Below are positions 36,196 through 47,851 of a stretch of DNA of 64,000 nucleotides, in pieces. The DNA lies in contig NW_025933374.1 in the NCBI RefSeq assembly GCF_000764305.2, positions 155,652-219,651 on the forward strand, in the 5' to 3' direction. Position 1 is the first letter of the stretch. Every line of letters begins with the position of its first letter. This DNA comes from Hyalella azteca (taxonomy: Eukaryota > Arthropoda > Malacostraca > Amphipoda > Hyalellidae). A program made the position numbers and the translations under genes. The notes under the pieces were generated by a model that worked only from the letters and a program-made list of their open reading frames with translations, did not search any database and was not told the origin of the DNA.

Positions 36196-37554
36196 AACAG
36201 CCGTGCTCCGTGGTGTTGGTTCTTGTTTCGAATTCTAGTAATGCTTCTGGGACCTTGTATAAACCATGAGTATACTTTTATACTTTAATGAGGTCCCCAC
36301 GCAGATGTCGATAACAGAGGCTTGGAAGCTTCATAATCGTTAATTTTTCTTCTAACAGATGCTCCGCCGTGGGTAACTAATTTTGAACAATTTACAGTTA
36401 CTCGCTTACTCGTTTCAGAAGTAGAATCTCAGTGACCGGTCTCTGTCAAGGATAGCACCATAGCTGCCGCTTCTCATTTCAGATATGACCTCTCTTTCAT
36501 CTCGACTCCCTTATTTTCTACCTTTCTTGCTTTCTTTTCCCTCTTCTAGTAAATGTGTTCTTTTCTGAGCTCAAGTCTGCGCAGCTGATGCGAATAAAAT
36601 ACTCGCTGCGGTAACAGATGACCAATCAAACCATTATGATCATTCGCAGATACATAATTGCAGTATTTGATGATATTGTAGCGACCATGTTTATATATAT
36701 CCTCCAGTTACCCCCGCAACTCATTTTCTAGGAACGTTGCTAGCCTAGTGAATTCTAGCAGAGTTACCCACCAACTCTAACTAAACATTATTAGCCATGT
36801 AGGGCCTTAAGCATCATTATCAATTAGCAACTGCAGTTGATGTTCTGTTAAATATGATTTAGCTACATATGCATATTATTAGCACTGACCTAAGACGTTG
36901 CAATGTTAAGTAACTCCTGTAGTCATAATCATTTACAAATCTATAATACAGCGCGTAACCTGGTCTCCAGACCTAGTTCCAGTAAAGGAGGAGAACTCCT
37001 ACTGTGTTTCATTCCCCAATATGAAACACAATTGTAAGACGCTAGCGCAGTCTGGCCTCTGACTTACACGCCTTAGCCGAACCACAGGGCGTTTGGTACA
37101 AACAAACGTTTGGCACGAGTCACAGACCTTAAGAGACTCAATACCGCGCCGCTAGCAATCCCACGTCTCACAATATCTTCATGCAACTGCTGTTGTTCGA
37201 CCTCACACTCGCCTCAAATTGAGTATTTGAACTATCGCTCAATCAAGGCATAATATTTAGACAAATTTAGACATTTATAATAGTTTTTTGACTTCTTTCT
37301 GGTCATGATCAATACAAGAATAACAAGTAGCGCAAAAGTTGAACACCAACAACGGCAAGGCATCCAATCAAGATGTATGATAATGATCTCCAAGCGGTAA
37401 AAATAGGTAGAGGGATATTTTATTTTTAAGAATATTGTATTTGCAAAAAATTGCGATGAGAACAATGTCGAATTTTCTAACTTTGGATTTTTGGTAAAAT
37501 CATGACCTGTCAATGATTCCACCATAAACTTAGTGGAGGTTTTTCAAATGTCCT

Positions 37555-37690
37555 CCGCACAGAATGAGGTGACCAAGATTGAAGCAGTGAGTTGCGGGTT
37601 CGATCCCAGCTCCCTGTGACGAATTGACGAGTTGGCCAGGTGGTTTATAAAACCAAATTGGGAACAGTTAGTTGGTTTGAAATAATGGAA
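37555..37690 (+). repeat. tRNA-like SINE remnant
   Basis: GAGTTGCGGGTTCGATCCCAGC at 37590-37611 contains a good pol III B box (GGTTCGATCC). The upstream A box is poor (GAGGTGACCAAGATTG). Downstream GGTGGTTTATAAAACCAA forms a short stem. Best read as a decayed tRNA-derived SINE. Confidence 0.4.
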
Positions 37691-38307
37691 AGATGTAAAA
37701 AATTCTGTGATGTGTAGCACCGCTGCAAGAACAGAGATTATTTGTTAGAATTTTATTTTATTCACATATTTCTAAAAATTTACTGGGTTGTCCTGCGGCT
37801 ATACAAGAAATTAATAGTTATGTACTTTTAAACTATGGTTTCAGCACAAAATTCAGTGGTACAGTAGGTTCAGAGGGCCACTTTTTTGAATAATAAAAAG
37901 CGAAAATTTGACTAAAAATTTGATCGCAAATGACCGACCATAGAATCGTTATATGGCAAACTGCAAAGTAATTTTTCGTGGTGAAAACTATGCCATCACA
38001 CATGACACACACACATCATAGAGCAAAAATTGCTTCAAGAGTTTGGACTTGGGATTGAGAGAAGTTGAATGGTTTTGGTTTGGGCCTTTTAACGAGCGGA
38101 TTTGGTCGTTTTCTCTTTCCTTCATCTGGCAACCTTCAGGTTCATGTTTACAGGTTACATTCCATTCCTATTGTCGACACGGACGCCACCGATGCGTTGA
38201 ACCTTTGATATGTGCGTGTGTGTTGCTTTCGTTGTTACTGTATGAGCAATCCGTATGACCACTATGTAATTTCCAGCCCCAAGTAAAGATATTTTTCGTC
38301 AATAGTA

Positions 38308-41300
38308 ATGGATCGTTTAACAGTAACATCTGGCTTGCTGTTCTTGGCTGCTGACATTTTTGCATTACTTAGTTTGGCAATGCCAGACTGGATTGTTTCC
38401 TATGTTGGAGGTAAGTAGCCTAGCCACTGTGTCATAGTCAGACTGTCACTGTCAGAGTGTCAGTGCAGTGTGTGTCTGCGTCGCGGCGTGTGGTTATTTA
38501 GGCTATCCTATGACCTATGTACTGTTTCACTGAATCTTGGTGCAAGACACGGTCACGATGACGAAGTGACAAAAGATTTGGTATTATTGCAGATTAACTA
38601 CATCCAAAAAAAAGGGTGTTTTTTTTTTGAATTATATGTTTTTTGGGGTGTAGATTACAAATCTGAAATCCATTTTTGGCGGTCGGCATCATGCTTAATT
38701 ATTTCAAGCTTAGTCTCCAAAGTGATATTTTTACGTTTAAGCGTTCCCTTTTTGTCCATAATTATGACGGTAATTTATCAAGGAAATTTATGTAGTTTGA
38801 TAAAAGTGAGCAGTAGATATGGCAGCGATCTTGACCAGTTGAAGGCTAACGAGTAACTAGAGCACCGGCATGACGCACTTACTGGCGAACGTTGCCGAAC
38901 TCAACCATTCGAGTTATGAACGAGACATGGCGCGGTTAAACCGACTCTGTAGTCAGCACGAGTGCCTACGGAACGGGACCTTATTCAAAGAAATATTGGC
39001 TGAAATTCATAAAGTAACAACATTTGGCAAATTTTTCCAAAAGTCGTAACAAAAGTAACAACATAAGATTTAATAAGCAAAAAGTAACTCTTTTGTTATG
39101 AACGTAACACCTCTGGCTAGAGGCGGGAAAATGATGCGTTGTGAAAAAAAAGTCTTTGTAATCAAAACTGGCACCCCGTAGATTAAGGGTAGGTTGCAAA
39201 TTTTTTTTCCGCGTTAATCAAAACTGCGGTATTCAAAACCGTGCTAATCAAGGTATTGATGTATTTATGCTTTGGAGCAGTGTGATTTAAGCTTCATGAA
39301 TTATCTTAGCTCCTTTAGTCTGGTTAAAAAAATATCAACTTTTGAAACTGTTAGAAAAAGCTATCCAGCTATTTAAAAAAATGAAATTCTAGCCCAAAGA
39401 ATGATCTGTTATATTGCTAATAAAATTGCATGATTGAGCAATAGGTCCAAAGGCTGTCAACCATAACAAATGTCTGTTTCAATATTTCAAAATCTATATT
39501 GATTTGATATATATTACCTAATATAGTCTGTTCAATGATGCAGAATATTGTGACATCTAAAACACCTTAGATGCCTAGCAAAATGTGGATTGTTTATTTA
39601 TGTTTTTGAATAAATGAATGTATGGTGCATGGAGTATGAAAATGGGACAGGAGATTGGTGTGCCACCCTATTCTAATTACAGCAAATTCTCAATATTCCT
39701 ATTGTATACCGGTATGTTGTGCATATATGATCATCTTTGCAATTCATTGGAAACTTTGTCTATTGCGTCTTAGTATCATAGTATCAGGGACTATGATGAA
39801 TTCAAAGACGCATTATTTGCTAGATCAACACCATTAATTAGATTTTTCAAGCTTTGGTATATATTTTGCTTTTCTCCTCACCTCAAGAAATGCATTTCTA
39901 GTTGGCAACATGGGGTCAGCAAGTCTTAGTGATAATTTTCTAATTTCATTGCTATTTATTTTTCATTTCATAATCGGCTGTAGATTCTATTTACTATCTT
40001 ATAGATGATGTTGATGGTTTGCATGATATGTGACCTGCTGATTTGTGTGACTCTTGATTATTAAAATTTCCCTAGAAGGAATGATTACATAAAAAGTTCA
40101 CATGTTTGCTGCTATGCTTGTGGTATATTTTTTTTATGAGCAGAGCACAGCTTAGCATCTGCCAGCCTCGATTTATGATTTCTCTTTTGTTATTTATAAA
40201 TACATTTGTTTGCTTTTTTAACATTTATATTAACATGTGATTAGACAAGATAATCAAACTGTTCTATAACAGAACCATATTTAGTTTTGTGTCATAAATT
40301 CATAATATATTTCTAAGAAATTAATGTAATACTTACGGTACTCTTTTGTGAGCTTGGAACATGCGACCAAGTTTCAACTCAATGAAATAGTACCTATGCT
40401 CACTAGGTATGTCAAAAACTGGGTGTTGATAATCTCTATGTCTAGGACTTTAATAAGCTTTGTTCTAGGCCTGAAATATAAAAATCAGAATGAAATGTTC
40501 TTCTACTTTGTTTGCAAATCTTCAATCCATGTAGTCAAATTATTCCATAACTTTTGGAAATATACGTAGCATATGTACATTTTTAGTTTTATTTATTTTG
40601 GTCAATATCTTACTGTAGTCCATTATATGACTTTTCCAATTTTTGCTTCGATTTCTATCCTCTGGAGTAATAATTTTTACTTCTCTGCCTAGACTTGCTA
40701 CTCTCCCAGCCTTGGCAGTGCTTGGCTGGTCACCCTGACATGTGTCCTGATGGGCAGCGTGTGTGTCACAGCCACCATAGCGCTCCTGATGCTCTCTCAC
40801 TGTTACCGCACTACCCGCATGATTATCCACGCTCGCTGGGTGGGCTTCAGTGCCAGTAAGTCCATTTTAAATCTAGCATCATTACATAAGGTAATTGTCA
40901 CTGTGAATATTTTTACATGTTAATCAATTTTGAAAACTTCCCATCTTCTACTCATTGTAATTCAAACAATGTTATCATCATTCCTACATTTTTGATCCTG
41001 GCATTCATTTTTAAATGTAATGACTTGTTCATATATTTTCAAAATTTTCTTATATAAAATTAAAATCTAATAAAAAACCCAATGAAATTGAAAATTTTCA
41101 AAGTTGCTGGTTTTAGCATGTCATATTCATCAGTCAACTGAATGAAAATTGCCCATCAATATAAATATTTATTGAAATTATGTTTTAATACTCTTCATAA
41201 CTCTTTGATTGTGCTTTGAACTGAACTAACTAAACTTTTTATTAAATTTTTCCAAAACTAATTATTATTAATTTGCAGTGGTAATGTTCTGCTTGGCTGC

Positions 41301-42133
41301 TGTAATATTTCCCATGGGCTTCCACATAGAAGAAATTGGAGGGGAGCCTTACCAACTTCCTAGCAGCTTCCAGGTATGCACTTGTTACAGTAACTGTATA
41401 GTGTATATACGTATATTATTACTCATTGTGAAGGCATTAATTCTTGATTCTTCGTAATTTATCCCCCTTTTCTCATTGAAATGCATTTACTTTTCAATAT
41501 TTATTAACATGTCTGTGTTTCCTATTTAAAACATGTTTTTTCTCATATAGGTACATTTTTTGTTCTGTTACTTTGACTATTTCTCAATATTCCTTTTTTT
41601 TGGTCCTATAAAAAGTCATATTCATATGACTTTCGTTTTTTTATTTTGCCGTTATTTTATATTTATGTACTCATTTATATTTTAAATGTACCCGCTTTTT
41701 AATTTGTCACATGTCATCCATTCTTAATTCACCTACACTCTTTCTCTGTGTAGTGTCCCTATCTTTCTTACTTTGATTATTTTCAACCTTTATTATTTAA
41801 GTGGCTATCAATCTGTCGTAACCGGCAGGTAATTGCATTTTATTCTTATGATTATTTGCCTAATACTTACATAAGCAAATCAGATTCCTCTAAAGTTGTT
41901 TAAGTTTGTTTGCCATTTTTTTCTTCCTCTTACATTCACCTGGGAAAAAAAGTGTAATTTCAAATGATACTGATATATACAAATGATATAAATATATATC
42001 AAATGATATAAATGTATATGCTGATATATATTTCTCGCAGGTTGGCTACTCGTACATATTCTTTGTGCTGGCGCTGTGGATGACAGTTGTATCGGAGCTG
42101 TTTGCTGGCAAGGTTTGTTTACCCCATTTTTAG
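38308..42133 (+). CDS. MOSMO: MOSMO (modulator of smoothened) orthologue, one exon not found
   Basis: Recognised exons: 38308-38410 (MDRLTVTSGLLFLAADIFAL, then LSLAMPDWIVSYVGG), 40693-40855 (TCYSPSLGSAWLVTLTCVLM through HARWVGFSA), 41279-41373 (MVMFCLAAVIFPMGFHIEEI, GGEPYQLPSSFQ), 42041-42133 (VGYSYIFFVLALWMTVVSEL, FAGKVCLPHF, stop). These follow the vertebrate MOSMO protein (about 167 aa) from end to end, with four hydrophobic segments as in this claudin-like family. In vertebrates MOSMO works with MEGF8 and MGRN1 to remove Smoothened from the cell surface and so dampens Hedgehog signalling. Exon 1 ends in phase 1 but the 40693 exon starts in phase 0, so an exon of about 20 codons for the first extracellular loop must lie in 38411-40692; I could not pick it out. 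AATAAA lies at 42139-42144 and again at 42221-42226. Confidence 0.9.
39150..39262 (+). mobile_element. Truncated pogo/Tigger-like MITE copy
   Basis: This matches the right half of the element at 16998-17241 (TGGCACCCCGTAGATTAAGG, CCGCGTTAATCAAAACTGCG, ACCGTGCTAATCAAGG) but lacks the left end. It lies in MOSMO intron 1. Confidence 0.85.
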
Positions 42134-44280
42134 CGGTTAATAAAACCAACCGTCCTTCTGCTGCTCGTCATGATCTTCAGCTTCCAGGCCACTGCAAGCG
42201 TCTCGCTTCTCAACTAACTAAATAAATTTATTCATTTTTGTATAGGGAAATATGAATTTATTAATTTATTGACCTGAAAAACAATTTGGAACGTTTACAT
42301 TTGGTTTGTTCATGAAAATTGCTTTTTGGAGTGTGAAGTTTAAAGTTGTGTCTTAGCCTTTCTTATTCATCAGATTTAACTCACGAGAGGCCAAATTGAA
42401 TCTAGTATTTTGCTTAGCGTTTGCCGGAATAATGGGCAACCTCACAGCATTTGAAAAGTTTTCGGGCAGTCACAGCATAGCATTTGCTTAGCAACGCTAC
42501 AAATTTCATTATTATTTGCTTCGATGATTTTATTCTGTGACCATTGAAGGTGCAGTTATAAACAAGATTAATTATCTGTGATATTGTTGCATGAATCCTA
42601 ATTTTTAAAGTTTCACTTGTAAACACAATAACTATGTCCATTGAATTTGCCGGTGAAAATTGTCTAAACTTGTACTTATGTTTATTAGTGGCCATGTCGA
42701 TCAGTCAAAATCCTTGATTGTTTTCTTTAGTCGGCAATCAATAATGTGAGCTAAGTTTATGAAGGAAATTTTAGTTTTGTATTGATAAATGACAAAGAGT
42801 ATCTTCGATACGCACCTTGAATGTCCGCTGTATGCAGCATAAGTTATCTATTCCAAGTAGTTATGGTTTCGTTTTATTTATAGTGTGTAGTGAAATTTGT
42901 AATTTCTTCACTGAAGCTTTATGTTGCGTATTTTTTTTTTATTGTCACTGATACCTCGTTTCTGCCTGCTGTTCCGAATGCCATTGCCTTGATTTCACAC
43001 GTTGAATATTTTACCATCAGTCACAGGAGCTACTGACACTAGTCTTTCCGTTTGTCGCGTGCAATAATTTAGCTGGTTTAACTACAAAATTAAAAGACTA
43101 ACAATTTTTTGTTTCGCTCCACTCTCCAGATAATCTGTCCCCGTCTCGGAGACTTATGACCGAAGTTTGCATTCCCGATTTGACTATTTTTTCGGAGGTG
43201 CAGCTGATCTTGCTTGTGATGATCTCCTTTAGAACATCAGTCAGCATTTTCATGCTGAAAGTCATCCCTAGATGAGTATTTTTGTACCGGAGTTATTAAC
43301 CACTTCCCAGCATTGTCTTTATCATATCATTGTTTTTTTTTGTTGTGAAGTAAACTTTAACAATTACCATGTAACCGCATGCGATTTTGCTCAATACTTC
43401 AATTTGTTTTCATTATAGCAATTTATTTTCATGATGCTTTTGGCTTTAGTTAGAACATATTTTACCACCTACTGCATTTCCTTTTTATATAGATTAGAAA
43501 ATTCGAATACATAAACAATTGCTTATTTGTTGGATACATTCAACGAGTTCAAGACTTGTTGATCTCATTGAATAGATTGTTGGGCATCAGAAGAGAGAAA
43601 TACTAGGTTATTTTCATCTCTCGTTGCCAAAGTGTGATGTGTGGCCATTATTGCAGCTTTAAATAAAAGCTGTCTCACAGATTCTCTATGTCTGTAGTGT
43701 TGTATACGTGTATTTGCGTGCTTATAATATAAGAAATGACCCACTGTCGACTTGAGCATTAATAATCATCGCTGGATATTAGTTGTAAGGCATCTAATCA
43801 TCTATGTAGAGCGTCGTGCCGAGACTTTCGCAACTTAGACGATTTACGAGAGGATCTTTTGTAGTTTATGTAGAGTGCTTTGTCACCCCCGAAATGATTT
43901 TCGTTGCGGATATATCCTATCTTGTTGAATTAGTCGAAACATTGAGTTGTGTTTTTCTGTAATATTATTATATTGTGACATTGAATGTGTTTCTTCATGA
44001 ATTTATTTTCCATATTTGGCTGCAATATACGATCGGTAATGCATTTGAGAAACAAATTTTATATAAGCGAGTTACAGTCCATAATGCACTACCACTGATT
44101 AGAGCAAAATCTATCCGAAAACACGAACTTTTTGCCACCGTAGAATTGTGATAGCCCGCCTGATCCTGTCATCGTTGTTCATATGGTGGAGGGCACAATA
44201 TACCAACAACAGGAGTTGCATGAAATAAGAGAACAGCATCTGGAATGAGAAAGTCAGTGATTACAGTAAGCAGCATCAAC

Positions 44281-44420
44281 TGTCTGAGTGGCCGAGTGTT
44301 TATGATCGGCAAGACAGGAGCAGCAAGTTATGGGTTCGATAGAATCGATACTCACAGCCAACTATGCCAATTCTGGTCGAAATTACCAAAGCGGCCGGGC
44401 TGTAAAGGGTAGCGAGCTAG
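44281..44420 (+). repeat. tRNA-derived SINE candidate
   Basis: GAGTGGCCGAGTGTTTATGA (44286-44305) resembles a pol III A box of tRNA-Leu/Ser type, and GGGTTCGATAGAATC at 44332-44346 fits a B box about 35 bases on. The cloverleaf is not intact, so it is not a tRNA gene. Confidence 0.45.
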
Positions 44421-45289
44421 GAGCACTGCGTGTCCGACACTTGCAACAATCAGTTATGATTTACAGTGAATTAGTGATGTTTAGAACCGGCGTGAGGCCC
44501 GATGTCCTAATCTTCAACGCTGACCACGCTACGAAATAACTATTTATTGTATTATTTCATTATATTATCGGTGAAGGGGGGGGGAATCGGACAGACATGC
44601 CATACCTTCATAAAATTGGAACAGTAAAAATATTACGCACATATGTAATTTTTTAAACGTGTTATTAGAGACAAATCTTAGGCCAGTCAATATTTTTGAG
44701 TCTTGCTTCGTTTATATCTGTAGTAAAAAATGACTGAACTGCACTGACAAATCTATGTCGAGACCCACACCCAGTAGCTAGGAAAGAAAAGGAGGCTATT
44801 GCATATCAGTTACAAAATTAGTCGCGAATCGTAGACCATGGGATCGAAAAAAATACAATTCGGCCATTTTCCTATGTCGGAACCACTTTGCCTTGCTAGA
44901 ATAACATTATAAATATCTGCTTTATAGTGGAAAAAAATCCCAAATATCGTAAAGTTTAGAGTAAACGCTCAAAAGAATCATATGACATACACCGAAAGAC
45001 ATAAAGCAGCTTGTAAGAGGTTGCATGTTAGAGGCCAGCATTGCCCAATACCGTCATCACTTTCATATTCTTCCCGTGCGCAAGCGTGTTACTGAGTAGC
45101 TTTAGAACTCAAGTGCTAGGAGCCATAGGCGCCGTAAGCCAGCAGCCACTGCTCTTCCTCTACACCTGTCCCGACTCTCCACCCAAATAAACCTTTCCTG
45201 ACCTAACCTAACATCATTGGCTGCAGCAAGTTGGGGAGGTAGGCGCGTGCTGGGGTGAGATGCCGTGAAGACTACTGGTTGGAGCAGTG

Positions 45290-45605
45290 GCTGCAGCAGG
45301 TCGCGGAACTGGTATGGCTTGCGTTGTGTCTAACGTGGTCTGCGACTTCGTAACTCGGAGGCTGAGCATTTTTTATACAGAGCGTTTGCTACAAGGCTTG
45401 TTTAAGAACTAAATTTGTGGCTGATGGCTGCGCATCCCTTGTAAGCTCAACACACCAACTTATTATAATTAAAGCTAAATTTTCCCGTGCTGCGTATAGT
45501 ATTTCATAAGGAACACCTTATACTATAAAATTTCATCTTGGGGTATTGAAGATGATGACTTGGACAAAATAATGTGGGATAAGCGAAATAATATTCTTTT
45601 CTATC
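45290..45605 (+). repeat. Dispersed repeat of about 320 bp, copy 1
   Basis: Shares long blocks with 52893-53215 in the same orientation: ACGTGGTCTGCGACTTCGTA, TACAAGGCTTGTTTAAGA, GGCTGCGCATCCCTTGTAAG, ACCAACTTATTATAATTAAA, ACAAAATAATGTGGGATAA. No open frame of note and no inverted ends; the class is unknown. Confidence 0.85.
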
Positions 45606-47851
45606 CGTTATTCACCTTATTAATAGTATTTAAGTGGAAACGAATACTAGGGCTATCTCACACCAAGTGATGCTTTTTTGAGCTGTTCATTACACTTATT
45701 GTCATTGTAAAATGATTATTTTCGACATTGATGTCGCTGGCAAGAGAGATATGGTGGCACGTCAACCGGCACGCAAGACTGCGCTAGCAAAACTCGAATT
45801 GTAGCCTCACGCCACTTGAATGCATTTCAGAAGAATTTGACCAGTTAGCAGGCGTATGGCAGAGATCGACGGAGTGCTAGTGTCATGGCAGGCTGGGAGG
45901 AGACAGAGGAGTCTGGCAGCTATTGAGAGGTAATAATTTGGCTCTTCGAGGCCAGTCGTGGTGGAGGGCCTGAAAGCGTGATGGTCGTTGTACGGTGATC
46001 GACGTGTGTCCGGAGCGAGAAAGAATCACGGTGGCTTCATAAGGTGAAAATGTTAGAAAAATGAAGTGAAATTCCCTGATGTCTGGCGCCTCGGTATTTG
46101 ATTTATGATGATGAGGTTCCTTCTTCAAGTTTGTAGAGTGAACATTGTGAGGGTTGACAATCAAAAGAAATAATGTATGTTAAAGTGCAAGAGAACTTGG
46201 ACAAAAAAGAGCCTTTATTAACGACTGAAAATAAAGTGGGCAAATATGACATTTGGGTTTCTTTGGCTTGAAACATGCAAGTCATTGGCAGGCATTAATA
46301 TAAATGATACAGATAATATCCAGAATTTAAACATACACGTACTTTTTAATAAATGTTCCATTAAATGATCCACTTTACAAAGATTTGCAGTTATCCCGCA
46401 GGTAGCGCATATTTAAATGCATTTGTTCTCGACATGTAAATAACATAGAAATTTCCAAGTAGATAAATAATGTTATATGCAAACAAGGTTCTAGGTCCTT
46501 GAAACTACCAACATCACAGCCTCCATGGCTTCACATTAGTCAGTATATTCTCCCAATAATGCCTGGATAAAAAGGGTCACAAATGATTTGTTGCCTAACA
46601 AGAACCAGAAAATTGAAAGTGGCAAAGCAACAAGACGCGGATCAGATAATTTTAGTGGAAACGGATCTAAAAATTATAAACGTAGAATGTCATAAAGACG
46701 TTTGTCAAAATACTATTAGTTACTACGCATGACGTGGTCATGAATCACAGAAAAAACAATTTATTATTTAAACTATCAAGATTGATAGTTCAAATAGTAA
46801 ATAAGCAATGAAAACGAAGAAAAATCACAACGCCGGAAATCTCTCCAAATACTTTGTACTCGTAGCATAGAGTACTTAAAAACGAAGCTATCATGGATTT
46901 CTACTAAATAGAATTAATAATCAACAATTAATAATAATCTTCGACAGCCGAGAAGAAATTTTAAAATAACAAGCAGTATGACACACAATAAAATATACCT
47001 GCACAAAGATCGGCTAAAATAAAATTGCACACACAACGCTTGGCAAGAGAGGAATCTTGCATCTACCTCAACTACATATTGCGTTCGAACTTGACTGTTT
47101 ATTACGCAATGAAAGCATTTGACTAGCATTTGTTGCACATTAATACATGTTCCGTGCCCATAAGCATATATCTACACGGAAACTTATCGACTATGCAAAT
47201 ATATTTGAGGAATTACCCGTTGTTCCATTAAGCGAAAACGCGTAATACGAGAGCAACAACGAAAGAATCCAGGAATAAACCGCTAGCAATACGAAACACT
47301 CAGATTTAGAGATAACTTCTAATGGCTGTGATCTGATTGGTAATAGGCAGAGAATAAGTCTTAATAGACAACCAACTTGCAATACCGGCATTTAAAATTA
47401 GATTAAATAATATATAATTTTAAAAAACCCGGGCGGCCACTGACTGGTCAAATGACGCGATATATGTTTATCTAATCACAAGAGTGCTGACAAGTTCCAT
47501 CGTAGGAGAGCTCATACAATATATATTCAACTTGAATCGACTCAAGTTTCTTCTCGCAAAATACTCGACCGTTATGGCAACTCAAATTATAACGTGGACT
47601 TTCCCTGGAGTAACACCGACGAGAAGAGGCAGAAGCTATAGAGGAATGGGCATCATAGGCTGAGAAATAAAAACTGGACGGATTGAATGAAATTAAGGAA
47701 GGGAACGGTTGTTCGACTGTCTTTTGTTTATACTATATCAAAAAGTCTTCAAATCAAATAATACCCGTGACTTTGGATGCGATCTATTGTTCGGTAATTT
47801 CTAAGATAAATTCTGCAAGATACTGAGTATAGGTTGATAGGTGACTCACAA

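Larger units (their letters stand above)
27862..38307. other. Intergenic region between ZNRF and MOSMO
   Basis: About 10.4 kb with ZNRF 3' UTR at its left and MOSMO promoter at its right. Apart from the repeats and mobile-element pieces listed separately I see no gene; open frames are short, AT-rich and without family features. Confidence 0.5.
42134..47851. other. Intergenic region between MOSMO and SGSM3 3' ends
   Basis: The two flanking genes are convergent, so both 3' UTRs lie here. It contains a SINE-like stretch (44281-44420) and one copy of a roughly 320-bp dispersed repeat (45290-45605). I see no other gene. Confidence 0.5.

Noticed and set aside
37585..37615. Possible tRNA gene from the GGTTCGATCC box
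   Set aside because: No matching acceptor stem, anticodon arm or A box; best read as a SINE remnant.
38412..38500. Candidate missing MOSMO exon around AGTCAGACTGTCACTGTCAG
   Set aside because: Phase can be made to fit but the peptide is Cys/Val low complexity with no resemblance to the MOSMO loop.
44286..44350. Possible tRNA-Leu/Ser gene
   Set aside because: A and B boxes are present but mutated and the cloverleaf stems do not pair.
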